From contig UQMW01000026.1 of assembly GCA_900542275.1 (NCBI GenBank), forward strand, positions 1-27,378: 27,378 nucleotides of DNA. Direction: 5' to 3'. This document shows positions 7,014 to 14,837 of this stretch, piece by piece (position 1 is the stretch's first letter; each line of letters begins with the position of its first letter). A model generated the notes under the pieces. It did no database searches, was not told where the DNA came from, and saw only the letters and a program-made list of their open reading frames with translations. Source of the stretch: an uncultured Collinsella sp. (lineage in GTDB: Bacteria; Actinomycetota; Coriobacteriia; Coriobacteriales; Coriobacteriaceae). The translations under genes were made by a program, and so were the position numbers.

Positions 7014-8258
7014 ATGGCGGCTCGCGTCTGCCTAGTCCACTATCACGAGGTTGGGCTGAAGGGCAAGAACCGCGCACATTTTGAGCATATCCTCATGGAT
7101 AACATCAAGGCGGCCTTGGCCGCCTTTTCCGTGAACGCCGTGTCTCGAATTTCCGGTTATATCCTCGTGACCTTTAACGAGCATCAGGCCGACGAGGCGG
7201 CGCGTGTCATCCGCACCGTCCCCGGCGTTGCCCGTGTCTCCCTGGCCTATCACACCAACCGCGACCCGCAGGAGTACTGCGCCGCCGCCGTGAAGGCGCT
7301 GCGCGAGTTTGGTTCCTTCGATTCGTTTAAGGTGCATGCCAAGCGCTCCAATACCGACTATGAGCTTACCTCGATCGATATCAATCGACAGGTTGGCGAG
7401 GTGCTGTGTGAGGCGTTTCCCGATAAAAAGGTCCAGATGCACGACCCCGACGCGATGGTGCACGTTCTGGTGGTTCAGGGTAGTGTCTACGTGTATGCGC
7501 GCTCCGAGCGCGGCGTTGGCGGCCTTCCGGTGGGTTCTGCCGGCAAGGTCGTGACGCTTCTGTCGTCGGGTATCGATTCTCCGGTGGCGACCTGGATGCT
7601 CGCGCGTCGCGGCGCGGTGTGCGTGCCGGTGCATTTCTCCGGTCGTCCGCAGACGCCCGACACGAGTGAATACCTGGTGCAGGACATCATCCGTGCGCTT
7701 GAGCCGGGTGTCCAGATCGGCCGCCTGTACGTGGTGCCGTTTGGCGACTGCCAGCGTGAGATTTCGGTCACCTGTCCCAGCAACCTGCGCGTGATCATGT
7801 ATCGCCGCATTATGTATTCGGTTGCTGAGCGCATTGCACACATCGAGGGTGCCAGGGCCATCGTTACGGGCGAATCGCTTGGGCAGGTTGCCTCCCAAAC
7901 GCTTGAGAATATCATGGCCGTCAACGAAGCCGTGAAGATTCCCGTGTTCCGTCCTCTCATCGGTTCGGACAAACAGGAGATCATCGCACGCGCCGAGGAG
8001 ATCGGTACGTTCGATATCTCGACTGAGGCCGCTCCCGACTGCTGCACGCTGTTTATGCCGCGTCGTCCCGAGACGCACGCCAAACTCGATGCCGTGCACG
8101 AGGCCTGGGAGCTGTTCGACCACGAGGAGATGATTGAGCGCCTGCTCAAGCAGACCGAGTACATCGACTTCGAGAGCAACACATATAAGGCCCCTAAGAC
8201 CTTAAAACGCAAACATTCGGAGCTTGCTCCGCGTGAGATTTACCAAGATCACGAGTAA
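7014..8258 (+). CDS. thiI: tRNA 4-thiouridine synthase ThiI
   Basis: ThiI adenylates U8 of tRNA and replaces its oxygen with sulfur to form s4U; in some bacteria it also delivers sulfur for thiamine. The 414-residue product contains an N-terminal ferredoxin-like part with YHEVGLKGKNR (10-20), a THUMP region (about 55-165), and the PP-loop SSGIDSP at 184-190 in the AANH domain. Cys343 and Cys344 in DCCTLFMP include the conserved cysteine used in catalysis. It has no C-terminal rhodanese domain, so sulfur must be delivered by another route, as in Bacillus. The ATG abuts the rpoZ stop. A perfect terminator follows, ending the unit. Confidence 0.93.
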   Translation: MAARVCLVHYHEVGLKGKNRAHFEHILMDNIKAALAAFSVNAVSRISGYILVTFNEHQADEAARVIRTVPGVARVSLAYHTNRDPQEYCAAAVKALREFGSFDSFKVHAKRSNTDYELTSIDINRQVGEVLCEAFPDKKVQMHDPDAMVHVLVVQGSVYVYARSERGVGGLPVGSAGKVVTLLSSGIDSPVATWMLARRGAVCVPVHFSGRPQTPDTSEYLVQDIIRALEPGVQIGRLYVVPFGDCQREISVTCPSNLRVIMYRRIMYSVAERIAHIEGARAIVTGESLGQVASQTLENIMAVNEAVKIPVFRPLIGSDKQEIIARAEEIGTFDISTEAAPDCCTLFMPRRPETHAKLDAVHEAWELFDHEEMIERLLKQTEYIDFESNTYKAPKTLKRKHSELAPREIYQDHE

Positions 8259-8269
8259 ATTTGTGCATA

Positions 8270-8301
8270 GACCGACGATGCGCCTGCATCGTCGGTCTTT
8301 T
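8270..8301 (+). terminator. Terminator after thiI
   Basis: A perfect 12-bp stem (8270-8281 with 8286-8297) with loop GCCT is followed by TTTT (8298-8301). It lies 11 nt after the thiI stop. Very strong candidate for the end of the mihF-gmk-rpoZ-thiI unit. Confidence 0.9.
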
Positions 8302-8382
8302 GCTATCTGGGCATTTTGCGGCTAAGTGTTCATTTGCTGACGTGTGTCTGAATAAATGGACAGATTTGTGCAAGGTTTTGGT

Positions 8383-8409
8383 CGGTTTTTGGTTTGACCG
8401 CAAAAACCG
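8383..8409 (+). promoter_or_regulatory. Dyad upstream of comEA
   Basis: CGGTTTTTG (8383-8391) pairs with CAAAAACCG (8401-8409) over 9 bp around a 9-nt loop that contains part of a TTGACC (8394-8399), a -35-like hexamer. No good -10 is seen 16-18 bp after it. It may be an operator or an RNA hairpin in the comEA leader. The rest of 8302-8471 shows no gene. Confidence 0.4.
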
Positions 8410-8471
8410 GTTTTGGGGCGTGGCTGTTGTGGAGCTCCTTTCCTGACACGATGGTGTTGGGAGGTTTTGCT

Positions 8472-9185
8472 ATGGCGCAGCGCGAACAACACGAACGAGT
8501 CAAAAAGATGGACCGCTGGGCGGGCAAACTGCTCGGTCATAAGGCAGTGGTGATGGCGATACTGGTCGTCATTGCGATGGCGAGTGGGCTGGCGATGGCG
8601 AACCTTGGCGGCGGTGCCGGCGGTGTGTCGTTTGAGCGCACTGATGGCTCGGGCACGTTAGTGGAGCCGGGATCCGGCGATGCTTCGAGCGGAAAGACAT
8701 CCGAAGGCTCTTCGCCTAAGGCGTCTGCCGCGGCAGAGGTCTATGTCGATGTTGATGGCGCCGTGGTGTCACCCGGTGTATATCGCCTCAAAGACGGGGC
8801 GCGGGTGGCTCAGGCGATTGATGCCGCCGGCGGGCTGGCGCCCGAAGCAGACGTTACGGGGCTTAATCGTGCATCCAAGGTCACTGATGGACAAAAAATT
8901 CACGTTCCAACGGTAGGGGAGCAGCAGGTGTCCATTGCGGAAGCCGGTGTTGATGGTGGGGCTTCCGCATCATCAGGCGTCGGTGGCGCAACAGGCCTAG
9001 TAAACATTAATACGGCAAGCTCGGCAGAGCTGCAGACGCTCTCGGGAATCGGTCCCTCAATGGCACAGTCGATTATCGATGAGCGGACAAAGAACGGTGC
9101 TTTTGCTTCGGTTGACGATCTGATGCGCGTGTCGGGAATCGGCGAGAAGAAGCTTGCCAAAATCAAAGATTGCATCTGCGTATGA
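8472..9185 (+). CDS. comEA: ComEA, DNA-binding competence protein
   Basis: ComEA is a membrane-anchored receptor that binds double-stranded DNA outside the cell and hands it to ComEC during natural transformation. The 237-residue product has a short basic cytoplasmic start, one membrane segment at about 24-45, a Ser/Gly-rich linker, an SLBB domain at about 89-146 (YVDVDGAVVSPGVYRL), a second linker, and a C-terminal helix-hairpin-helix domain at about 176-237 with VNINTASSAEL and SGIG twice (191-194, 221-224). The ATG at 8472 follows GGGAGG (8459-8464) by 7 nt; an upstream in-frame ATG at 8451 lacks a well-spaced ribosome site. The stop overlaps the comEC start by 4 nt (ATGA). Confidence 0.92.
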   Translation: MAQREQHERVKKMDRWAGKLLGHKAVVMAILVVIAMASGLAMANLGGGAGGVSFERTDGSGTLVEPGSGDASSGKTSEGSSPKASAAAEVYVDVDGAVVSPGVYRLKDGARVAQAIDAAGGLAPEADVTGLNRASKVTDGQKIHVPTVGEQQVSIAEAGVDGGASASSGVGGATGLVNINTASSAELQTLSGIGPSMAQSIIDERTKNGAFASVDDLMRVSGIGEKKLAKIKDCICV

Positions 9186-11485
9186 GTGCGACCGAGCGAG
9201 AGCACGTGATGCCTCCGCGGCCCCTGATTCCGTGGACGATGGCCCTGTGTGCCGGCATGTGCGTAAGCTGCGCCTTGGTGCTCAGCATAGCCGCTGATGC
9301 GCTGCTGAGGGAGCAGGCGACGACGGTCGGGCCGCTATGGGCCATTCCCGTTGCGGCAGCGGTTTTCGTTGTGCTGGCTCACTCTTGTGCGCGGCTTGCC
9401 CCTTTGAAGCGGTGGCTGTATGCCGCGTCCGTCGGTCTCGTGGCGGGAGCGGTCGTCTCGGCGTGGTGGGCTGTGGGTGCGCTCAGCGCCTCGAAGGCGC
9501 TCGACGGTCGAGCGGCAAGCGGCCTCGAGTTTGTCGTGCAGGGTGATCCATCCATAAACGACGACGTGTATTCCTATACCTGCGAGGCACGCGCGGACGG
9601 TAAGAACTTGGCAACGGTTCGCCTATCGTGTGATCGTGAGCTCAAGGTCGGGGCGCACGTGCGTGTTATCGGTCGCGTTTCACGTTTTGAGAACGATGCA
9701 TATGGACGATCGCGCGTGCTCCGAGGCGAGGTGCGCAAGGTTAAAGCCGTTCGAGTCGTGTCGGTCGATGAGGGCTCTCCGGTGCCGCTGCTTCGGCTGA
9801 GAAATGGGCTGCTTGCGTCCATCGCGCCTGCGACCGACCCGGCGCGTGCGCTCATAGCCGGTGTCGTCTGCGGTCGTTCGGCCGAGCTGCGCGCCCAGCC
9901 GGCGGGCGACTGGTTTTCTGTGACGGGAACGGCACATCTTATCGCCGTCTCGGGCAGCCATTTGGCTATCGTGGGGTTTGTAATCGAGGGTGTATTGCAA
10001 AAGACTCGGTGCTCACGTGGTCTTCAGCGGGCCATATTGGCGATAACGCTTGTGGGCTATGCTGCCTTTACGGGCGCGTCTCCCTCGGCCGTGCGTGCTT
10101 GCTGCATGGTGTTCGTGACGCTTGTCGTAAACGGCGCGGGGCGTCGTCGGCACGGCGCATCGGCACTCTTCGTAACCATGTCCATCTTTGTGCTACTGCG
10201 GCCGACGGTGCTGTTCGAGATGGGCTTTCAACTCTCGTGTGCCAGCGTCTTAGCCATTCTGTGCTTTTGTCCCTATGCGACCTACGCTTTGGGTGAGCTA
10301 GGTGTGCCATCAGGCGTTGTCAGCGTGCTTTCCGTCACGCTGTGCTCACAACTGGCGACACTTCCCATTACCATTCCTGCCTTCGGTACGTTCTCGCTCA
10401 TTGCTCCGCTGGCAAATGCGGTCATCGGTCCGGTGGTGAGCGTACTGCTCGCTGTGTCGATCGTGCTGGTTCCCTTTTCGTTCGTGGCACCGTTGCGGAC
10501 TTGGGCGCTCGTTGTGCCCATGATTGCCGCCCGTTGCGCGCTGTTCTTCGAGCAGCTGTTTGCCGCCGTGCCGGGTGCATCCGTGAATGTGCCGCCCGAT
10601 AGCATGTGGATTTACTTAGTGCCGTGTTTTCTGGTGGTTCTGCTGGTCTGGTGGCCGCGTCCCCGTGCACGTCCTATGGCGGTGGGGCTTGTATGCCTGG
10701 TGCTTTTGGCTGCGATTCCGTACGTCTACTGGGATCGATTCGCTCCGCCTTCGGTGACGGTGCTCGATGTGGGCCAGGCCGATGCGATTCTTATCCGCCA
10801 GGGCAGCGCAGTTGCACTCGTCGACTGCGGACTCGACGAGCGCGTGGTGGCGGCGTTGGTTCGCAATAACGTGCACCATATCGACGCCGTCTTTGTGACG
10901 CATTGGGATGAGGACCACTGGGGTGGTCTGCCTGCCGTGCTCGAACAGTTTTCGGTCGGAACGATTGCCGTGGCGGCGGATGCGCTGGAGGATGCTCCTG
11001 CCGAGGTATTGAACCGACCTGGCGTGGAGTATCGGCAGGTGCGCCGTGGGGATACGGTCGATATCGGCTCATTTTGCGCTCGCGTGATGTGGCCATTCGA
11101 GTTCGTGGATGGCGAGGGAAATGAGGACTCGCTTGTCCTGCTGCTCTCTTATGTTCAGGAAGGCAAGGGCCTGCGAATACTTCTCACCGGTGATGCCGAG
11201 CTCGACCAAGAGCGGGAATTCGTGCAGGAGGTGGGGGATATCGATGTCCTTAAACTTGGGCATCACGGCTCCAAGGTTTCAGTCGATGGCGAGTTGCTGG
11301 ACGTCCTGAAGCCCGAGCTTTCTCTCGCAAGCGCCGGTGAGGGGAATCGATACGGCCATCCGTCCGATGCCTGCATCGATGCCGTTAAGGAAGCGGGTGG
11401 TGTGTTCGCGTGTACCATCGAACACGGCGACATTACCGTCACACCGACTGCGAATGGCTTTGCGATGCGATGCCAGCGACCGTGA
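9182..11485 (+). CDS. comEC: ComEC/Rec2 DNA-uptake channel protein
   Basis: ComEC is the inner-membrane channel through which single-stranded DNA enters during transformation. The 767-residue product has N-terminal membrane segments, a soluble DUF4131-type part (about 115-215), the competence membrane domain with HLIAVSGSHL at 252-261, and a C-terminal metallo-beta-lactamase domain from about 527. That domain shows LDVGQADAILI, THWDEDHWGG (His574, Asp576, Asp578, His579), TGDAE and HHGSK (694-698), as in family members thought to degrade one strand. The ATG at 9182 overlaps the comEA stop (ATGA) and has no clear ribosome site, which suggests coupling; ATG 9209 is an alternative. No comEB lies between comEA and comEC. 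Confidence 0.93.
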   Translation: MSATEREHVMPPRPLIPWTMALCAGMCVSCALVLSIAADALLREQATTVGPLWAIPVAAAVFVVLAHSCARLAPLKRWLYAASVGLVAGAVVSAWWAVGALSASKALDGRAASGLEFVVQGDPSINDDVYSYTCEARADGKNLATVRLSCDRELKVGAHVRVIGRVSRFENDAYGRSRVLRGEVRKVKAVRVVSVDEGSPVPLLRLRNGLLASIAPATDPARALIAGVVCGRSAELRAQPAGDWFSVTGTAHLIAVSGSHLAIVGFVIEGVLQKTRCSRGLQRAILAITLVGYAAFTGASPSAVRACCMVFVTLVVNGAGRRRHGASALFVTMSIFVLLRPTVLFEMGFQLSCASVLAILCFCPYATYALGELGVPSGVVSVLSVTLCSQLATLPITIPAFGTFSLIAPLANAVIGPVVSVLLAVSIVLVPFSFVAPLRTWALVVPMIAARCALFFEQLFAAVPGASVNVPPDSMWIYLVPCFLVVLLVWWPRPRARPMAVGLVCLVLLAAIPYVYWDRFAPPSVTVLDVGQADAILIRQGSAVALVDCGLDERVVAALVRNNVHHIDAVFVTHWDEDHWGGLPAVLEQFSVGTIAVAADALEDAPAEVLNRPGVEYRQVRRGDTVDIGSFCARVMWPFEFVDGEGNEDSLVLLLSYVQEGKGLRILLTGDAELDQEREFVQEVGDIDVLKLGHHGSKVSVDGELLDVLKPELSLASAGEGNRYGHPSDACIDAVKEAGGVFACTIEHGDITVTPTANGFAMRCQRP

Positions 11486-11493
11486 CGACGTCG

Positions 11494-11523
11494 TTGGCGT
11501 GTGGTGGGTCCCTGGGCTAGAAT
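11494..11523 (+). promoter_or_regulatory. Promoter for holA
   Basis: TTGGCG (11494-11499) and TAGAAT (11518-11523) are separated by 18 bp. TAGAAT is preceded by GGGC, matching the extended -10 pattern of the window. The start site would be near 11530, giving a leader of about 33 nt before the holA ATG. Confidence 0.6.
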
Positions 11524-11562
11524 GGCACGGAACGAATACGAAGCCTGCGGGAGGGGAGCGCA

Positions 11563-12525
11563 ATGTCCGAAACCGGTTTGCTGCCGGCATATCTGATCGT
11601 CGGTACCGACGGAGTTAAGCGCGACCACGCCGTCTCGCGTATGAAAGCGCGTCTGGAAAAATCGGGTATGGTCGAGTTCAACCTCGACGAGCGCGACATG
11701 ACCAAGGACCCCGATATCGAGTCTATTATCGGATCGCTTAACACCTTTCCCATGGGCAGCGAGTTTCGATTGGTAATCCTTGATGGCTGCTCAAAGCTCG
11801 CCAAAGCGGTTTCGGAGCCGCTCGTCGAGTATCTGGCGAGTCCCAGCCCCACAACGGTCTGCCTCATCATCGCCGACTCGCTTGCCAAGAACACGCGCCT
11901 GTATAAGGCGATCGCCAAGATCGACAAGAAGGCCGTGATCGATTGCTCCGGCACCAAGCGCTGGGAGCTACCGCGCCGCGTGCAGCAGATGGCGACGCAG
12001 CACGGCAAGTCGATCTCGATGGCGGCCGCCGAGGAACTCGTCTCGCGTTCGGGCGAAAACACGCGCATGCTCGATAACGACTTGGCTAAGCTTGCCCAGA
12101 TGGTCGAGGCGCCCCAGATTGAGCTTGCCGACGTTGAGCGCTGGATTGTACGTACGGCCGAGATCCAACCCTGGGACTTCCTCAACGCCGTCTCGGCTCG
12201 CGATATGCGGCGTTCGCTCGAGCTCTTTAAGCTCCTGCCCTCCAAGAGCTACGTGTGGACTTACACATTGCTGTGCGGTCGCATTCGCGAGCTGATCGTC
12301 GCCAAGGCGCTCGACGCGCGTGGGCAGGGTCGCGAGCTGGCCGTAACGCTCAAGCTCCAGTCCTGGCAGGTCAAGAATCACCTTACCTGGGCGCGTCGTT
12401 TTTCGATGACCGAGCTCGTCGCAGCGCTCGAGGGTGCCGTTGATGTGGAGCTCGCGCTCAAGGGTTCGGCCGATTCTCAGACGGCGCTTTTGCTCTGGAT
12501 TACGAACATCTTGAGAAAATCGTGA
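11563..12525 (+). CDS. holA: DNA polymerase III delta subunit
   Basis: Delta is the clamp-loader subunit that opens the beta sliding clamp. The 320-residue product has the expected AAA+-like N-terminal part without a functional P-loop (YLIVGTDGVKRDHAV at about 10-24), the conserved region SLNTFPMGSEFRLVIL (58-73), a second helical domain (about 145-215) and a C-terminal helical collar domain with LLCGRIREL. Overall sequence is divergent, as is normal for delta. The ATG at 11563 has GGGAGGGGAG just upstream. The order comEC-holA-rpsT is conserved in many Gram-positives, supporting the call. Confidence 0.88.
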   Translation: MSETGLLPAYLIVGTDGVKRDHAVSRMKARLEKSGMVEFNLDERDMTKDPDIESIIGSLNTFPMGSEFRLVILDGCSKLAKAVSEPLVEYLASPSPTTVCLIIADSLAKNTRLYKAIAKIDKKAVIDCSGTKRWELPRRVQQMATQHGKSISMAAAEELVSRSGENTRMLDNDLAKLAQMVEAPQIELADVERWIVRTAEIQPWDFLNAVSARDMRRSLELFKLLPSKSYVWTYTLLCGRIRELIVAKALDARGQGRELAVTLKLQSWQVKNHLTWARRFSMTELVAALEGAVDVELALKGSADSQTALLLWITNILRKS

Positions 12526-12574
12526 TGATACCTGCCTATTTGACAAATTCGTTCTATCCCTTTGAGAGGGAGCG

Positions 12575-12583
12575 TGCTATAGT
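12575..12583 (+). promoter_or_regulatory. Extended -10 promoter for rpsT
   Basis: TGC-TATAGT is an extended -10 with five of six consensus bases, in the context GCGTGCTATAGT. A TTGACA at 12540-12545 is too far away (32 bp) to serve as its -35. Start site near 12590, about 70 nt before the rpsT start codon. Confidence 0.65.
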
Positions 12584-12593
12584 AGGCGCTTGC

Positions 12594-12631
12594 ATGACCT
12601 CACCGTGTCTCAGAGGTGTCATACATTTTTT
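12594..12631 (+). promoter_or_regulatory. rpsT leader hairpin with T-run
   Basis: ATGACCTC (12594-12601) can pair with GAGGTGTCAT (12613-12622) with a two-base bulge, and six Ts follow at 12626-12631. The ribosome site AAAGGAA starts 13 nt later. The shape is that of a leader attenuator or an S20 autoregulatory element; S20 controls its own synthesis in E. coli, but there by a different mechanism. Confidence 0.45.
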
Positions 12632-12658
12632 GCAAGGAACTCGAAAGGAACTCCAGAA

Positions 12659-12925
12659 GTGGCAAACATCAAGTCTCAGAAGAAGCGTATCCGCACCAAT
12701 GAGGCAGCTCGCATGCGTAACAAGGCTGTCAAGTCCGAGCTCAAGACGCTGACCAAGCACGTCCAGTCCGCCGTCGCCGAGGGCGACGCCGAGAAGGCCC
12801 AGGCTGCCCTCAAGACCGTCACCAAGCGTCTCGACATGGCTGCCGCCAAGCATGTTATCCACAAGAACCAGGCTTCCAACCGCAAGTCCGGTCTTGCCAA
12901 GCTCGTGAACAGCATCAACGCCTAA
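12659..12925 (+). CDS. rpsT: 30S ribosomal protein S20
   Basis: S20 binds 16S rRNA early in 30S assembly at the bottom of the body. The 88-residue product is a typical all-helical, Lys/Arg/Ala-rich S20, with MANIKSQKKRIRTNEAARMR at 1-20 and KHVIHKNQASNRKSGLAK near the end. The start is GTG at 12659, preceded by AAAGGAA with 8 nt spacing. It has its own promoter, a structured leader and its own terminator, so it is probably a single-gene unit. Confidence 0.95.
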   Translation: MANIKSQKKRIRTNEAARMRNKAVKSELKTLTKHVQSAVAEGDAEKAQAALKTVTKRLDMAAAKHVIHKNQASNRKSGLAKLVNSINA

Positions 12926-12960
12926 GTTGTAAATTTCACACCACACAGATTACGCGCATA

Positions 12961-12996
12961 AATGGAGCCTGTTTTATGGAACAGGCTCCATTTTTT
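12961..12996 (+). terminator. Terminator after rpsT
   Basis: A perfect 13-bp stem (12961-12973 with 12980-12992) with loop TTATGG runs into six Ts (12991-12996). It is 35 nt after the rpsT stop and only 25 nt before the lepA start codon, so lepA needs its own promoter in that gap. Confidence 0.93.
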
Positions 12997-12999
12997 GTA

Positions 13000-13014
13000 C
13001 CGCTCGGGTAAGAT
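13000..13014 (+). promoter_or_regulatory. lepA promoter, probably giving a leaderless mRNA
   Basis: The -10 TAAGAT (13009-13014) lies 7 nt before the lepA ATG at 13022, so the start site should fall at 13021-13022. There is no ribosome site before the ATG. The 11-mer CCGCTCGGGTA (13000-13010) occurs again at the dnaJ-like gene promoter (17118-17128). No clear -35. Confidence 0.6.
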
Positions 13015-13021
13015 AGTCCGC

Positions 13022-14833
13022 ATGAATACTTCAATTGACATTTCCCACATCCGCAACTTCTCGATCGTTGCGCACATCGACCATGGCAAGTCCACGATCA
13101 GTGACCGCATCCTCGAGCTCACCCATACCGTCGACGAACGCGACATGGAGTCGCAGCTGCTCGACACCATGGATATCGAGCGCGAGCGCGGCATTACGAT
13201 CAAGTCCAATGCCGTCCGCGTTTCCTATGACGCCGACGATGGTGAGACGTATCAGTTCAATCTGATCGATACGCCGGGCCACGTTGACTTTACCTACGAG
13301 GTCTCGCGTTCTCTGGCCGCCTGCGAGGGCGCGGTGCTCGTCGTCGATGCCACCCAGGGTGTCGAGGCGCAGACCGTCTCCAACGCGACGCTCGCCATGA
13401 ACGCCAACTTGGACATTGTTCCGGCCATCAACAAGATCGACCTTCCCTCGGCGCATCCCGACGAGGTTAAGACCGAGATCGAGGATGACCTGGCGATCCC
13501 TGCCGATGATGCCGTGTGCGTCTCGGGCAAGACCGGCGAGGGCATCCACGATCTGCTGGAGTCCATTGTCTTTTTGATCTCTCCGCCCAAGGGCGATGCG
13601 AACGCGCCGCTCAAGGCACTCATCCTGGATTCGTACTTCGACGAGTATCGTGGTGTCGTCGCCACGGTGCGCGTCTTTGACGGCTCTATCAAAAAGGGCG
13701 ATACCCTGCTTATGATGCAAGCCAAGGGCGACTTTTTGGTCGACGGCGTGGGCGTCAAGCGTCCTGCCGAGACCCCGGTCGACGCGCTGACGGTCGGCGA
13801 GGTCGGATATGTGGTCACGGGCTTGAAGGATCCCGAGGCCGTTCGCGTGGGCGATACCCTTACGTGGGCGTCGAACCCCTGCCCCGAGCCGCTTCCCGGT
13901 TATCGCGAGGCCAAGCCCATGGTCTATACGGGCCTGTTCCCGATCGACAACAAGGACTACGAGAACCTGCGTGACGCGCTCGATAAACTGCACGTCAACG
14001 ACCCGTCGTTGGTGTGGGAGCCCGAGACCTCGGTGGCGCTCGGCTTTGGCTTCCGCGTGGGCTTCCTGGGCCTGCTGCACATGGAAGTCGTCAAGGAACG
14101 CCTGGAGCGCGAGTTCAACCTGGACCTCATTGCCACGAGTCCCTCGGTTGACTATCACGTCTACAAGACCGACGGCGAAATGATCGATGTCCGCAGTCCG
14201 CAGGACCTTCCCGAGGCCACACGCATCGATCGTATCGAGGAACCCTACCTCAAGGCAAAGATCATCTGCCCGCCTGAGTACACGGGTGCCGTCATGCAGC
14301 TCGCCATCGAGCACCGCGGCGTCACAACCGACATGATCCACCTGACGAGCAAATCGGTCGAGATGCGCTTCGATATGCCGCTCGCCGAGCTCGTCTTGGA
14401 CTTCTTCGATCAGCTCAAGAGCCGCACCAAGGGCTATGCCTCGCTCGACTACGAGTTCAACGAGTACCGTCCCTCCGAGCTCGTGAAGCTCGATATTTTG
14501 CTTTCGGGCGACGAGGTGGACGCGCTTTCGTTTATCGTCCATAAGGACAAGGCATATGGCCTGGCCCGTGGCCTGTGCGACAAGCTCAAGGAGATCATCC
14601 CGCGTCAGCTGTTCGAGGTGCCCATCCAGGGTGCTATCGGCAACAAGATCATCGCCCGTTCCACCGTCAAGGCGCGTCGCAAGGACGTTCTTGCTAAGTG
14701 CTACGGCGGCGATATCTCGCGTAAGCGCAAGCTGCTCGAGAAGCAGAAAGAGGGCAAGAAGCGTATGAAGGCCATCGGATCGGTCGAGGTCCCGCAGGAG
14801 GCGTTTATGGCGATCCTCAAGGTGGACGAGTAG
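13022..14833 (+). CDS. lepA: Elongation factor 4 (LepA)
   Basis: LepA is a ribosome-bound GTPase of the EF-G family, linked to back-translocation and to initiation or 30S biogenesis. The 603-residue product has the GTPase motifs AHIDHGKS (17-24), RGITI in switch I (56-60), DTPGHVDF (83-90) and NKID (137-140), followed by EF-G-like domains II, III and V and the LepA-specific C-terminal domain ending in RKRKLLEKQKEGKKRMK, a conserved block. The ATG at 13022 fits the family start. An in-frame extension to 12962 would run through the rpsT terminator and was rejected. dusB follows after 4 nt; lepA-dusB-hemW look like one unit. Confidence 0.96.
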   Translation: MNTSIDISHIRNFSIVAHIDHGKSTISDRILELTHTVDERDMESQLLDTMDIERERGITIKSNAVRVSYDADDGETYQFNLIDTPGHVDFTYEVSRSLAACEGAVLVVDATQGVEAQTVSNATLAMNANLDIVPAINKIDLPSAHPDEVKTEIEDDLAIPADDAVCVSGKTGEGIHDLLESIVFLISPPKGDANAPLKALILDSYFDEYRGVVATVRVFDGSIKKGDTLLMMQAKGDFLVDGVGVKRPAETPVDALTVGEVGYVVTGLKDPEAVRVGDTLTWASNPCPEPLPGYREAKPMVYTGLFPIDNKDYENLRDALDKLHVNDPSLVWEPETSVALGFGFRVGFLGLLHMEVVKERLEREFNLDLIATSPSVDYHVYKTDGEMIDVRSPQDLPEATRIDRIEEPYLKAKIICPPEYTGAVMQLAIEHRGVTTDMIHLTSKSVEMRFDMPLAELVLDFFDQLKSRTKGYASLDYEFNEYRPSELVKLDILLSGDEVDALSFIVHKDKAYGLARGLCDKLKEIIPRQLFEVPIQGAIGNKIIARSTVKARRKDVLAKCYGGDISRKRKLLEKQKEGKKRMKAIGSVEVPQEAFMAILKVDE

Positions 14834-14837
14834 GTCC

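Noticed and set aside
12540..12583. TTGACA at 12540 as the -35 of the rpsT promoter
   Set aside because: It is 32 bp from the TATAGT -10, far outside the 16-18 bp range; the extended -10 explains the promoter better.
12962..13021. N-terminal extension of lepA
   Set aside because: It would run through the rpsT terminator; the family start is at 13022.
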